Shown here piece by piece: positions 22,911-32,212 of a DNA stretch of 57,730 nt (position 1 is the stretch's first letter; the number at the start of each line of letters is the position of its first letter). This DNA is from Planctomycetota bacterium. GTDB taxonomy: Bacteria > Planctomycetota > UBA8742 > UBA2392. Location of the stretch: contig QEVF01000025.1 in the NCBI GenBank assembly GCA_003576915.1, forward strand, positions 1-57,730, in the 5' to 3' direction. The notes under the pieces were generated by a model that saw nothing but the letters and a program-made list of their open reading frames with translations, was not told the DNA's origin and did not search any database. The translations under genes and the position numbers were made by a program.

Positions 22911-25670
22911 TCAGTCGAACCTCTCCTCAATGCGGCGGATGCGCTTCATGATGTCGCGGTTGCGCGGCGTATCCGGGAAGCGCTTGAAGAGGGCCTGGCA
23001 GCGCTCCATGGCGCCGGACCAATCGCCGGCGTCGCAGGCCTTGTCAATCTCAGCCAGCTCGCGGTCGATGGCCGCGTCGCGTTTTGCGGGATCCTGAAGA
23101 TCGCGGGTGAGGCGCGTGTACATCTCCGTGGCCTCCTTGAAACTGGACGTGTCCTGATAGTCCCGCGTGATGTTCTCAAGGAACGCCAGGGCCAGCAGCA
23201 CATGGCCGTTTTTCTCATGCTCCCGGGCTGCGCGCAGAAAGCTCTCCGCATAGAGGTTGGCTTTGGCGGCTTCCTCCGGCGGACGCGTCACGCGGATGGC
23301 GGCGCGCCACTCCGAGAGTTCGCGCGAGAACTTCTCAAAACCCGAAGCTTCAGCGTCGCCGGGGAACTCCGCAAGAAACTTCCCCACGGCCCGCTGGGCC
23401 TGGTCAATGGCCAGCAGAGTGCGGGTGTCCTTGGCTACGGCGTAGGCCGTCTGCGCCTCGGCGTGAAGCTCGTCGCGCCGCGTCTTGATGCGCGTGACCC
23501 GATCCTTCACAGCATCCAGACCGGCCATGGTGTCCGGGGCATTTTCCAGCAGGTAGGTGTAGCGCGCCAGCGCCGCGCTGAACCATGAGCGCGAGTCAAA
23601 CTCCTCCGCTTCCCTCAGCAGGCGCGCATACAGACGGGCGTGGGCCAGGCTGTGGGGATAGACGTCGAGGCTGACTTCCAGGCGCTTGGTCTCGTGGGAT
23701 GAACGCACGGTCGCAACGAGCACGTTCTTGCGCGACTGATCCAACCAGAGCACGGCGCCGCGCGGGAACGCCACACAGAGCCCCTGCCGCTCGATAGATA
23801 TCTCCGTGACGGTCGAATAGGGGAACCCGTGGAAATCGCCCAGGCTCAGCATCAGGGGTGTGCCGCGCAGGTCCGCGACGGTTACCACGGCCTGCTCGGA
23901 CAGGGCAAACTCCAGGTTGGCCGCCAGTGTGGCTCCCTGAACGTCGTTACGCAGCACGTAGGTCACCCTGATGCCGGGTTCCTGGAGGTACTGCACGGCG
24001 CAAGGCTCCGCCCGGAAGTCCACGGTGGAAACCATGCCGCGTGAGGGAAGCGCGGCCAGAAGAGCCAGATCGCGCTTGTCGCGCGCGCCGATGGTCCAAA
24101 AACCGGCCTCTGAAAGCTGCCGGTCGTTGGGTGCCAGCACGCGGGGGACGATTCGCAAGGAGTGCCCGCTGCCGTTGGAAACCACGCATTCCCCGGTGCG
24201 GCTGCGGTCATGGGTCAGCTTCAATGCACCGCTGGAGACTGCCTCCAGCGGGGCCGCAGTCCCCTCGGAGATTCGACTGACGGAGATACGGTCCAGCCAC
24301 AGCTTGGCGAAGGAGCCCGCGACCAACAGCACGAACCTCGCGCCTTTGGGGCTTTCAAGCACCGTCCCTGTGGCCTTGACCTCCGTCCAGGTCTGAGAGC
24401 TGAGGCCCTTGAGGGGCGTGGCCACGAGCGTCTGCTGGCGGCCCTCGGACTCCAGCGCGCATGCCAGGCATGCCAGGGAGACATCCTGGCCGCGCGCCAT
24501 GAAGGAAAGCTGCACGGTGCCGGTGAGCTCCCAGTCCTGCGGCTTGCTGGCGGCGAGGATCAGCATGCCCGCGCCCTCGCCAGTCTGGGACTGTTCAATG
24601 CGCAGCGAGGTTGCTCCGTCACCCGGGTTGTCCGGATCCAGGGCGAGCAGGGCCCTGCCCTTGCCGGGCGCCTCAAATCGCGCCGTCCACCCGGCGGGAT
24701 TACCCTGGTCGTCGATGCTTCCTTCAAAGCTCAGCGCCGCATCGGCCTGTGCCGGCTGCACGGTGTGGCCGCGCGCCTCACCGGGATTTGAACTCAACAG
24801 TCCCGCAAGCCCGACACCACCGGCGACAAGTGCGCCCGCCACCAGCAGCCCGATCACCAGATTGACGCCCCAGGCGCCCGCGAGGCTTTCCTGCGGCTCG
24901 GCCACGGGCTCAAAGCTGCCGCGATCGGAGGCGCCCCCGGCCGCAGGCTGCACCGGACCGCCGACAGCCTGCGCTGCCGCCGTGGAAGATGGCGGGCCCG
25001 CAGGCGGGGCCGCGGGCGCGCCCGCACCGGCGACCGGGGCAGGCGCAGCGGCGGGTTGCGCAAGTGGATCAATAAAGAAGAGCCTGGCCACCTTGCCCAG
25101 AACGATGACGTCACCGTTGTTCAGCACGCATTGGCTTACTTCACGACCGGCGACGCTGGTGCCGTTGCTGGACTCAAGGTCACGCAGGGTGCAGGTACGG
25201 CCCGCGCGGACGACCTCAACGTGGGTGCCGGAAACGCCTTTGTTGTCAATCTGCAGTGAGTTTTCAGGCTTGCGGCCGATGGTGATGCGGCCCTTGATCA
25301 GAACGACGACGGGGGCGACGTTGGGGTCAGGCTGGAACACGAGACGGGGCATCTCCTGCTCGGGCTCGGCGGGAGGTTTGGGAGGCTCACCTTCGAACTT
25401 GAGTTCTGTGGCACCGATGCGCACGACATCACCGGGCGAAAGTACCGTCACGCCCCCGATCTTCTTGCCATTGACCAGCGTGCCGTTGGCGCTCTCGAGG
25501 TCCTCCACGCACCACCTGGCGTCGCGAAGGATGAACTGGGCGTGGACACGGCTGGCCGTCTTGTCCGGGAGCCGGTGGTCGGCGGCGTCGCCACGCCCCA
25601 GCGAAACGGGGCGATCGACGAGGGGCACGCTGACACGCTGGCCTTCGTGGGTGTAAACGAGCTGGTTCAC
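22911..25670 (-). CDS. Membrane protein with two FHA domains and a TPR-like C-terminus
   Basis: This 919-residue protein is anchored in the inner membrane. Residues 1-95 form a first FHA phosphothreonine-binding domain (SLGRGDAADHRLPDKTASRVHAQ, written here by its key residues G25-R26, S-R-V-H and D-L-E-S-A-N-G-T). A second FHA domain is at about 115-200 (I-G-R-K-P-E-N-S, then D-L-E-S-S-N-G-T). A Pro/Ala linker leads to one TM helix near 280-300 (NLVIGLLVAGALVAGGVGLAGL). Outside it are a carbohydrate-binding-like beta domain and an alpha-helical TPR-like region up to the end. It probably senses Ser/Thr kinase signalling in the cytoplasm and an envelope ligand outside. No Hanks kinase is adjacent. 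Confidence 0.82.
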   Translation of the reverse strand: MNQLVYTHEGQRVSVPLVDRPVSLGRGDAADHRLPDKTASRVHAQFILRDARWCVEDLESANGTLVNGKKIGGVTVLSPGDVVRIGATELKFEGEPPKPPAEPEQEMPRLVFQPDPNVAPVVVLIKGRITIGRKPENSLQIDNKGVSGTHVEVVRAGRTCTLRDLESSNGTSVAGREVSQCVLNNGDVIVLGKVARLFFIDPLAQPAAAPAPVAGAGAPAAPPAGPPSSTAAAQAVGGPVQPAAGGASDRGSFEPVAEPQESLAGAWGVNLVIGLLVAGALVAGGVGLAGLLSSNPGEARGHTVQPAQADAALSFEGSIDDQGNPAGWTARFEAPGKGRALLALDPDNPGDGATSLRIEQSQTGEGAGMLILAASKPQDWELTGTVQLSFMARGQDVSLACLACALESEGRQQTLVATPLKGLSSQTWTEVKATGTVLESPKGARFVLLVAGSFAKLWLDRISVSRISEGTAAPLEAVSSGALKLTHDRSRTGECVVSNGSGHSLRIVPRVLAPNDRQLSEAGFWTIGARDKRDLALLAALPSRGMVSTVDFRAEPCAVQYLQEPGIRVTYVLRNDVQGATLAANLEFALSEQAVVTVADLRGTPLMLSLGDFHGFPYSTVTEISIERQGLCVAFPRGAVLWLDQSRKNVLVATVRSSHETKRLEVSLDVYPHSLAHARLYARLLREAEEFDSRSWFSAALARYTYLLENAPDTMAGLDAVKDRVTRIKTRRDELHAEAQTAYAVAKDTRTLLAIDQAQRAVGKFLAEFPGDAEASGFEKFSRELSEWRAAIRVTRPPEEAAKANLYAESFLRAAREHEKNGHVLLALAFLENITRDYQDTSSFKEATEMYTRLTRDLQDPAKRDAAIDRELAEIDKACDAGDWSGAMERCQALFKRFPDTPRNRDIMKRIRRIEERFD

Positions 25671-25746
25671 GGGGGCAAGTTTAGGCAGGGCACGGCATGG
25701 CGGCTAGCGGGCGGCTCAAAATCCACGCGCCGTCGGGCGCCCGGCT

Positions 25747-26058
25747 TCACTGTTTGAGTTTGCGGCCTACACGCTCCTCAACGGAGGCTACCTTGGCCTT
25801 GAGGCGGTCGGCGTGGCCCTCGCGCGCGTCAATCTTGATGCTGCAGGATATGCGGCGGCAATCCCGGCGCATGGCCACATAACAGGCCTTGACCACGGCC
25901 ATGACCTGATCCCACTCGCCCTCGATCACGGTTCCCATGGGGTTGAGGCGGTAGGGTATGCCGCTCTTGTCAATGATGTCCAGGCTGCGGGCGACATAGG
26001 CGCCCACACTCTCCCCTTTGTCGAGGGGGGACATGGAAAACTCAAGAAGCACGGACAT
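25747..26058 (-). CDS. MTH1187/YqgV-family thiamine-binding-type protein
   Basis: This 103-residue cytoplasmic ferredoxin-like-fold protein belongs to the family once called DUF77. Structures bind thiamine or related ligands, with a proposed role in thiamine handling. Landmarks are L-L-E-F-S-M-S-P-L-D-K-G-E-S-V, Y-R-L-N-P-M-G-T-V-I-E-G-E-W-D-Q-V and the late R-I-S-C-S-I-K-I-D. The ORF can be extended to 26118, but ATG 26058 gives the family N-terminus. No thi genes or TPP riboswitch are nearby. It is divergent from selB with 88 bp between. Confidence 0.8.
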   Translation of the reverse strand: MSVLLEFSMSPLDKGESVGAYVARSLDIIDKSGIPYRLNPMGTVIEGEWDQVMAVVKACYVAMRRDCRRISCSIKIDAREGHADRLKAKVASVEERVGRKLKQ

Positions 26059-26146
26059 GGCCAGACCTCCCGGGATTGACGGCAGACGGATGGAAATTGA
26101 ACGACGGGCAATCGACAATCGTCAATCCCCATTCGACAATCCGCCC

Positions 26147-28093
26147 ATGACCGAGACTCAAACGCCCGACGCCCCCACCGAAATCCGCAACGTCGTCATC
26201 GGCACCGCCGGACACATCGACCACGGCAAGAGCACGCTCGTGCAGACCCTGACCGGCAAGAACCCCACGCGCCTGAGCGAAGAACTCGAGCGCGGCATGA
26301 CCATCGACCTCGGGTTCTCCAACTTCGTGTACCAGGGCAAGTACCGCATCGGCATGATCGACGTGCCGGGACACGAGAAGTTCGTGAAGAACATGGTCGC
26401 CGGCGCCAGCGGCGTGGACATCGTGCTGCTGGTGATCGCCGCCGACGACGGCGTGATGCCGCAGACGCGCGAACACATCGAGATTCTCACCCTGCTGGGC
26501 ATCCAGCGCGGCGTGATCGCTCTCAACAAGTGCGACCTGGTGGACGCCGACACCCTGGAACTGGCGGCCGAGGACGCCCGCGACGCCGTCAAAGGCACCT
26601 TTCTCGAGGCGGCGCCGGTGGTGCCCGTCAGCGCCTTGACGCGTCAAGGCCTCGATGCCCTGTGGAAGGCGCTGGGGGAAGCCATCGAGGCCACAAAGCC
26701 CAAGGACACCCAGGGCGCTTTCCGAATGCCCGTGCAGCGCGTGTTCTCGGCCAAGGGCCAGGGCGCGGTGCTTACGGGCATTCCGGTTTCCGGACGCGTG
26801 CGACTGGGCGACAGCGTCGTGATTCTGCCCGGAGAACAGAAGGGCAAGGTGCGCGGCATCCAGGCCTATCACGCGGCCATTGAGGAGGCCCGGGCCGGTC
26901 ACAGCACCGCGCTCAACCTTGCGGGCGTTGACCACACGGCCTGCCAGCGCGGCTACACCGTGGCCGAGCCGGGCGTGTTTTCGCCCTCACGCCATTTCAG
27001 TGTCAGGTTGCGCCTCCTGGAGAAGGCGCCGCGCACGCTCAAGCACCGCAGCGAAGTGAAGTTCCACGTGGGCACCAGCGAGATCGTAGCCACGCTGTTT
27101 CTTCTCGATCGCCAGGCCGTGGAACCCGGCCAGACCTGCGACTGCGAGCTGATCCTTGAAGAGCCCGTCGTGGCCGGCATGGGTGACCGCTTCATCCTGC
27201 GCCTGCCCTCGCCGGCGATCACGCTGGGCGGCGGCCAGGTGATCCGGGGTGAGCGCGACCAGCTTCCCCGCCTCGACGCCGCCCTGCTGCAGCGCCTTTC
27301 AGCCTGGGCCACGGCCGCAGAAAACCCGGCGCTGCGCGTCGAACTCGCCATCGAGGAAGCGGGCCCGGCGGGCATCGACCGCCAGCGGCTGGCCCAGGCC
27401 ACGGAACTGCGCGCCAGCGCCCTTGCGCCCCTGATCGAGCAGGTGCTGGCCAAAGGCGCCGTGGAGGAATTCGGTCCCTCCCGCGCCCTGATTCACCGCG
27501 ATGCGCGCGCCAGGGCCCAGGCGGAACTGGTGGCCATCATTGACCGCTTTCACCAGAGCAACAAGGCGCAACTGGGCCCCAGGGCCGCCAGCGTCCAGGC
27601 GCAGATGGGGCTCGACGGCCGCACCTTTGCCTCCGTGGTGGAGGCCGCCGTAACTGCCGGCCAGGTGGAGGTTCGGGGCGAGTTGCTGGGCCTGCCCGGC
27701 CGCGGCGGCGTGCTGAGCGCCGACGAAAGGAAGATCGTCGAGCGCATCGCCTGGCAGCTTGAAGAGTCCATGCTCAATCCGCCCACGCTCAAGGAGCTGG
27801 CCAGGGCCGCGGGCCAGAACGAAGCCACAACCCAGAACGCCATCGACTATCTGGTGGGCAGCGGGCGGGCCCGGGTGCTTCATGACGGCGTGTTGTTCTC
27901 CGCCAAGGCGCTGGAGTTCGCCCGCAAGGGCATCACCGACTTTCTCAGGACCAAGGGCGAAGCCGCCGCCAAGGACTTCAAAGAGGTGCTTCCAACCAGC
28001 CGCAAGTTCCTCATTCCACTTCTTGAGTACATGGACGCCCAGGGCGTAACGCGCAACGTCAACGGCATGCGCACCCTCAAGCCCGAAGCCTGA
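26147..28093 (+). CDS. selB: Selenocysteine-specific translation elongation factor
   Basis: SelB delivers Sec-tRNA to UGA codons marked by a SECIS hairpin. The 648-residue protein has an EF-Tu-like GTPase (G-T-A-G-H-I-D-H-G-K-S-T, D-V-P-G-H-E-K-F-V-K, N-K-C-D), two beta-barrel domains, and a C-terminal array of winged helices (e.g. L-K-E-L-A-R-A-A-G-Q-N-E-A-T) that bind SECIS RNA. The GTPase has the SelB-type R-G-M-T-I-D-L-G-F loop. I chose ATG 26147, where homology begins; the ORF opens 43 codons earlier in a segment with no family match. selA, selD and tRNA-Sec are outside the window. The stop is 5 bp from the convergent DUF1704 stop. Confidence 0.93.
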   Translation: MTETQTPDAPTEIRNVVIGTAGHIDHGKSTLVQTLTGKNPTRLSEELERGMTIDLGFSNFVYQGKYRIGMIDVPGHEKFVKNMVAGASGVDIVLLVIAADDGVMPQTREHIEILTLLGIQRGVIALNKCDLVDADTLELAAEDARDAVKGTFLEAAPVVPVSALTRQGLDALWKALGEAIEATKPKDTQGAFRMPVQRVFSAKGQGAVLTGIPVSGRVRLGDSVVILPGEQKGKVRGIQAYHAAIEEARAGHSTALNLAGVDHTACQRGYTVAEPGVFSPSRHFSVRLRLLEKAPRTLKHRSEVKFHVGTSEIVATLFLLDRQAVEPGQTCDCELILEEPVVAGMGDRFILRLPSPAITLGGGQVIRGERDQLPRLDAALLQRLSAWATAAENPALRVELAIEEAGPAGIDRQRLAQATELRASALAPLIEQVLAKGAVEEFGPSRALIHRDARARAQAELVAIIDRFHQSNKAQLGPRAASVQAQMGLDGRTFASVVEAAVTAGQVEVRGELLGLPGRGGVLSADERKIVERIAWQLEESMLNPPTLKELARAAGQNEATTQNAIDYLVGSGRARVLHDGVLFSAKALEFARKGITDFLRTKGEAAAKDFKEVLPTSRKFLIPLLEYMDAQGVTRNVNGMRTLKPEA

Positions 28094-28098
28094 GTTCT

Positions 28099-29322
28099 TC
28101 AGTCGTCGTGCTCGTCCTCTTCGGGCTTTTCCTGCGGCATGCGCAGGCGGCGCGCGGCATCCAGTTCCTGGAAGAACACAGGCAGGTGGCGCGCGGGATA
28201 GAGGATGCCGTTGCCGTTCTTGAACAGGCGCTTGACGATGGGCAGATGGGCAACGCCGACCTTGCCCATGTAAAGCAGCTCAAAACCCTCGGGGCTTTCG
28301 CTCCAGAGTTTCTTCACCTGTTCATAGCCGCTGAGATAGAGGTGGTCTTTGGTGTAGCCGCCACCGCGAAAGACACGCTCGCAGATGGTGTAGGCCTCTT
28401 CCTTGGTGAACTTGTCATCGTTCACCAGGGTGTTGAAGATGTCGTAGAAAGACATCTCTTCTTTATCCATCAGGTACACGGCCTTGACGCGCCCGGCCAG
28501 AATACGGCGGCGCCGCGAAGTCAGGACGCCGGCCAGTTCTTCATTGAACGTGGCCAGACCCTCCTCCGTGGCCAGGTAGCCGCTGGCGGCATCTTCCAGC
28601 CTCGGAAAACCATGGAAGAACAGCGCGCGGAAGGGCTGCATTTCTCCGTTGCGCGTGCGCAGCACATGGGTCTGGATTTCGTGGACGGCGAGGCTCTTGA
28701 TGTCGTTCTCGCTGTAGTATGCGCCCCGGCGCAGCGCCACGGCCACTTCGCCCGCCGCAGCGTCGCTTGAGAGATAGCTGCGCACCCGGATCTCACACAG
28801 GAAGCGCTGCTTGCGCACGATGGCCGTGAGGCGGTTCTTGGCCTCCTTGGCGTCAATGGTGTGTTCTTCCGGCGGCTCGGCCTCAAGGCGCAGCCACTCG
28901 TTGGCGATCTCGAGCGTGCGCTTGTCCGCGGTGCCGTAGAGCAGGCGGCTCCAGTCGCAGAACTCCGGCGAACCGCGGGCCTCGAGCATGGCCAGAATGT
29001 TGAATACTTCGTCGCGCTTGGCGCGGTAAATGCGGCCCAGCTCGCTGTTGATGATCGGCAGGTTGAGCAGTTCGACCTTGAAGACTTCAGGGTCGAAGTC
29101 CAGTTCCTTGTACTCGTACTGGGGCGCTTCCTTGGGCGGGTTTTCACGCTCCACGTAGCGCTTGGCAATGGCCGCCGAATTCACGGGATTGATGTAGCGC
29201 AGCACGCGCAGGCGCTGGCTGGCCATGGAAATGTGCCGGTCCGCCTCGAGTAGCAGGAAGAAGTCCTGACCCTCAAAGGCCTCCTGGAAGCGGCGTTCAC
29301 TGTGGATGATGGAGTCGCCCAT
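28099..29322 (-). CDS. DUF1704/QEGLA-type (MATCAP-like) metallopeptidase
   Basis: This 407-residue cytoplasmic protein belongs to the DUF1704 family, once annotated as flavohemoglobin-expression-modulating and related to eukaryotic MATCAP tyrosine carboxypeptidases. It has the zinc motif H-E-I-Q-T-H, then L-R-T-R-N-G-E-M-Q-P-F, and T-E-E-G-L-A, the counterpart of the QEGLA signature that supplies the third ligand. A C-terminal region (E-A-Y-T-I-C-E-R-V-F-R-G-G-G-Y-T-K-D-H-L-Y-L) also matches the family as I know it. The bacterial substrate is unknown. Its ATG is 1 nt from the bioA stop, so it is co-transcribed with bioA. It should not be read as SpoVR despite the prkA gene elsewhere in this window. 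Confidence 0.78.
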   Translation of the reverse strand: MGDSIIHSERRFQEAFEGQDFFLLLEADRHISMASQRLRVLRYINPVNSAAIAKRYVERENPPKEAPQYEYKELDFDPEVFKVELLNLPIINSELGRIYRAKRDEVFNILAMLEARGSPEFCDWSRLLYGTADKRTLEIANEWLRLEAEPPEEHTIDAKEAKNRLTAIVRKQRFLCEIRVRSYLSSDAAAGEVAVALRRGAYYSENDIKSLAVHEIQTHVLRTRNGEMQPFRALFFHGFPRLEDAASGYLATEEGLATFNEELAGVLTSRRRRILAGRVKAVYLMDKEEMSFYDIFNTLVNDDKFTKEEAYTICERVFRGGGYTKDHLYLSGYEQVKKLWSESPEGFELLYMGKVGVAHLPIVKRLFKNGNGILYPARHLPVFFQELDAARRLRMPQEKPEEDEHDD

Positions 29323-29323
29323 G

Positions 29324-30748
29324 TCAGCCGAGCACCTTCAGGCCTTCCTCAAGCGCCGCCACGATTTCCTCCAAATGATGCACCTCGATGTTGAGGGGCG
29401 GCACAATCGTGATCACATTCCCAAGGGGCCGCAGCAGCACACCCTTTTTCAAACAGGCCTGGCAGACCTTCTCGGCCTCGGCGCGCTGCTCATAGCCCCC
29501 GTCCTCCTCGTGGCCGAGATCGTCGGCTCCTGCCGCATTCTTGAGCGGAACTCCCACGGCCAGGCCGCGCTGGCGGATGGGGCCCACCCGCGGGTGCCTG
29601 GCCACTTGCGCCTTGAGCATCTGGGAAAGCTCGCGGGACCGCTGCTTGACGATGCCCGCCAGCTTGTACTCTTCGATCATGTCGAGGTTCTTGCTGGCGG
29701 CCACACAGGCCAGCGGATTGCCGCTGAACGTGTGACCATGCAGCAGTTGCTTCATCTCCGACCATTCGCCCTTGAACGCCTCAAACACGCGGCTACTGGC
29801 CACCGTCACCCCCATGGGCAGAGTGCCTCCAGTGAGGCCCTTGCCCAGGCAGAGGATGTCCGGCTCGACCATTTCCTTGCTGCTGGCGATCAGAGGGCCC
29901 GTGCGGCAGAAGCCGGTGAACACTTCATCGGTGATCAGCAAGATGCCGTACTCGTGGCAGTACTTCTTGACGCGCACGAGGTAGTCGTCGCAAAGCGGGC
30001 GCATGCCGGCCGCGCCCTGCACCACGGGCTCGATGATGACGGCCGCCAGCCGGTCGCTCAGGCCCGCGAGCTGGGCCTCCATGGCGCGCTCGGCGGTGCG
30101 CCAGTTCGAGGGCCGGTCATCGGGGTCCACCTGCATGGGGTAAGGCGCCCGATGCACGGTGAAGAGAACAGAGCCGAATTTGCGGTTGAACGTCGAAATG
30201 CTGCCCGCGCTCATGGCCCCCACGGTGTCACCGTGGTAGCTGCCGTCAAACACCAGAAACTGCTGACGCTTGAGCTGCCCGATCTGGTTCTGGTACTGAA
30301 GGGCCATCTTCATGGCGACTTCAACGGCCGTGGAGCCGTTGTCGGAGAAGAACACATGGCCCAGGGTGGGCGGCTCATCCGCGAAGCGGAAGTCCAGCTT
30401 GATGTACTCGACCAGCTTGTATGCAAATTCGATGGCGGCCTCGTGGGTGGCCGAAAACAGGCTGGAGTGGCAGAGCTTGGCCGCCTGGGACTGAATGGCG
30501 CTCACCAGCTCCGGGTGGCAGTGACCCCAGACGTTGCACCACATGGAGCCATAGCCATCGAGGAAGCGGCGGCGACGCACGTCATATAGGTAGACGCCCT
30601 CGCCCCGCTGGACGATCAGGGGCTCCTGCGCGCCGTATTCCGACATCTGGGTGTAGGGATGCCAGACGACCTCCTGGTCAATCTGCGTGATGCGCCGCAA
30701 ATCCCGCAGCGGATTCACTCGAGACGTGGAGGCCTTGTCCGCCGTCAT
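29324..30748 (-). CDS. bioA: Adenosylmethionine-8-amino-7-oxononanoate aminotransferase
   Basis: BioA transfers the amino group of S-adenosylmethionine to KAPA, giving DAPA in biotin synthesis. It is a PLP class-III aminotransferase of 474 residues. It shows W-H-P-Y-T-Q-M near the N-terminus, D-G-Y-G-S-M-W-C-N-V-W-G-H, the F-D-G-S-Y-H-G-D-T loop, I-T-D-E-V-F-T-G-F-C-R-T-G, and L-G-K-G-L-T-G-G with the PLP lysine. These separate it from ornithine or GABA aminotransferases. ATG 30748 is chosen; the frame opens 55 codons earlier in low-complexity sequence. No bioB, bioD or bioF is next to it. Confidence 0.9.
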   Translation of the reverse strand: MTADKASTSRVNPLRDLRRITQIDQEVVWHPYTQMSEYGAQEPLIVQRGEGVYLYDVRRRRFLDGYGSMWCNVWGHCHPELVSAIQSQAAKLCHSSLFSATHEAAIEFAYKLVEYIKLDFRFADEPPTLGHVFFSDNGSTAVEVAMKMALQYQNQIGQLKRQQFLVFDGSYHGDTVGAMSAGSISTFNRKFGSVLFTVHRAPYPMQVDPDDRPSNWRTAERAMEAQLAGLSDRLAAVIIEPVVQGAAGMRPLCDDYLVRVKKYCHEYGILLITDEVFTGFCRTGPLIASSKEMVEPDILCLGKGLTGGTLPMGVTVASSRVFEAFKGEWSEMKQLLHGHTFSGNPLACVAASKNLDMIEEYKLAGIVKQRSRELSQMLKAQVARHPRVGPIRQRGLAVGVPLKNAAGADDLGHEEDGGYEQRAEAEKVCQACLKKGVLLRPLGNVITIVPPLNIEVHHLEEIVAALEEGLKVLG

Positions 30749-31075
30749 GATCCCTCGGCTTGCGCCTGATGGGCGGCGCCCGTGGCGGCCGCCGCGCTCA
30801 ATTACTTCACTCAATAGGTTAGGTTTAGGAAATGCGGGCAGGCAAGCAAGCCTTGGCCGGGCTAGGACTTGGGTTGGGGGCCCCCGGCGGGACCGCGCCA
30901 AAGTCACGATCACGATTTCCCTGCGTCATGGGACATTTGGGAATTGACATCCCCGCAACTCGCCGATTGAATCTGCGCACACCCCCAAGAAGTGCAAATA
31001 GCTCGTGCAGAGGCAGCGGCGCATAAAAGCGTCGTGCCGCACAGCTTGTGTTCATTGCGATCAGGAGCAATCGGC
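30749..31075. promoter_or_regulatory. Divergent intergenic region of bioA and outer-membrane gene
   Basis: These 327 bp separate divergent starts. On the plus strand TTGACA (30944-30949), a 17-bp spacer and TTGAAT (30967-30972) make a good sigma-70-like promoter about 100 nt before ATG 31076. I see no BirA operator-like palindrome and no riboswitch. The ribosome-binding site AGGAG (31063-31067) belongs to the downstream gene. Confidence 0.5.
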
Positions 31076-32152
31076 ATGCGCTTGGTTTGGCTCGCATTGA
31101 TGGTGTCCCTCATGGCTGGCGCGATTGCGCCCACGGTCAGCGCCCAGCGCTTCCCGCAGCTCATGAACATGAACACCCACGAAGGCAAGTATTCAACGGG
31201 CGGCTTCGGCGTCGGCCTGGGTGTGGCCATGGCCGGGCCTGCGGACTTCCGCCGCGAGACTCTCGGGCGGGACACTGTGGGGGGCGCCCTGGAGGCTGTG
31301 TTCCGCCGCCGCAACGCCCAGTCCCAGACCCGCAGCATCTTCGGCCTGGACGTTGACTTCCAGATCGGGTCCGACAACAGCGTCATCGGCACGGACTTCG
31401 GCCTTGAGCTGTACTCAATGAACATCGGCACCAACGCTTCGCGTTCGGTTGACAATGACGCTTACGAGACGATCAACGAAAGCGTCATGCTGATGTACGC
31501 CGGCTTTGACTTCACCATCAACCTCTGGAGCAGCGAGTTCATCGAAACCGATGGCCGCCGCACCCGCGAGAACTTCGGCTTTGCCCTGATCGTCGGCCCC
31601 AAGGTCGGCCTGCTTTTCGGCGACTTCAGCGACCTCAACGGCTTTGCCAGCATCGGCATGGACTTCGGCGTCATGGCCGACGTCCCCATCTCCATCCCCA
31701 AGGCCGAGGACCTGCTCTCGATCTCGCCCTTCCTGTTCTTTGAAGTGAACTACCGCATGGGCGTGGACGGGGGTCTGGTGGACGGCGCTGCCGGCTCGCC
31801 CACCTTTGGTCAGGACGTGCTCAACGACAACTTTGACATCGGCTTCTACAACCGTACCACCGACGTCGACGGCAACGGCACCCCCGACTTCCCCGGCATC
31901 GCCGTGCGCCGTGGCAACTTCATCCCCGCCTACCAGGCCAACCTGGGTTTTGACTTCAACATCACGCCCATCTTCGTGGGCCGCACCGGCAACCTGATCA
32001 ACAACTGGCGCTTCCGCTTCTCCACCATCATCAGCATTCCGCTGTCCGTCAAGCTGATCATGGCCGACTACAACGGCGCGGGCCTCTTCAGCGCCAGCGG
32101 CGACAACCCCATGACGGTCACCTTCGTCTTCGGCGCGACCTACTTCTTCTAA
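31076..32152 (+). CDS. Outer-membrane beta-barrel-like protein of unknown function
   Basis: This 358-residue exported protein has a clear signal peptide (R-L-V-W-L-A-L-M-V-S-L-M-A-G-A-I-A-P, cleavage after V-S-A near residue 23). The mature part has alternating beta-strand segments (L-M-Y-A-G-F-D-F-T-I-N-L, F-A-L-I-V-G-P-K-V-G-L-L-F-G, F-R-F-S-T-I-I-S-I-P-L-S-V-K-L). It ends V-F-G-A-T-Y-F-F, the aromatic C-terminus typical of Bam-inserted barrels. I recognise no specific family. ATG 31076 has AGGAG 8 nt upstream. It has its own promoter and a strong terminator, so it is monocistronic. Confidence 0.75.
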   Translation: MRLVWLALMVSLMAGAIAPTVSAQRFPQLMNMNTHEGKYSTGGFGVGLGVAMAGPADFRRETLGRDTVGGALEAVFRRRNAQSQTRSIFGLDVDFQIGSDNSVIGTDFGLELYSMNIGTNASRSVDNDAYETINESVMLMYAGFDFTINLWSSEFIETDGRRTRENFGFALIVGPKVGLLFGDFSDLNGFASIGMDFGVMADVPISIPKAEDLLSISPFLFFEVNYRMGVDGGLVDGAAGSPTFGQDVLNDNFDIGFYNRTTDVDGNGTPDFPGIAVRRGNFIPAYQANLGFDFNITPIFVGRTGNLINNWRFRFSTIISIPLSVKLIMADYNGAGLFSASGDNPMTVTFVFGATYFF

Positions 32153-32169
32153 GACTTCGCCCAAAGCCA

Positions 32170-32201
32170 ACAACGCGCGGCTTGGCCGCGCGTTGTCTTT
32201 T
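32170..32201 (+). terminator. Rho-independent terminator
   Basis: A 12-bp perfect stem (32170-32181 with 32185-32196), a 3-nt loop and a following CTTTT lie 17 bp after the outer-membrane gene and 12 bp before the convergent rodA stop. Confidence 0.9.
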
Positions 32202-32212
32202 AACTCCGGGCT

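Noticed and set aside
28099..29322. SpoVR, because prkA is in the window
   Set aside because: The motifs (HEIQTH, TEEGLA) are those of DUF1704, and the sequence does not look like SpoVR.
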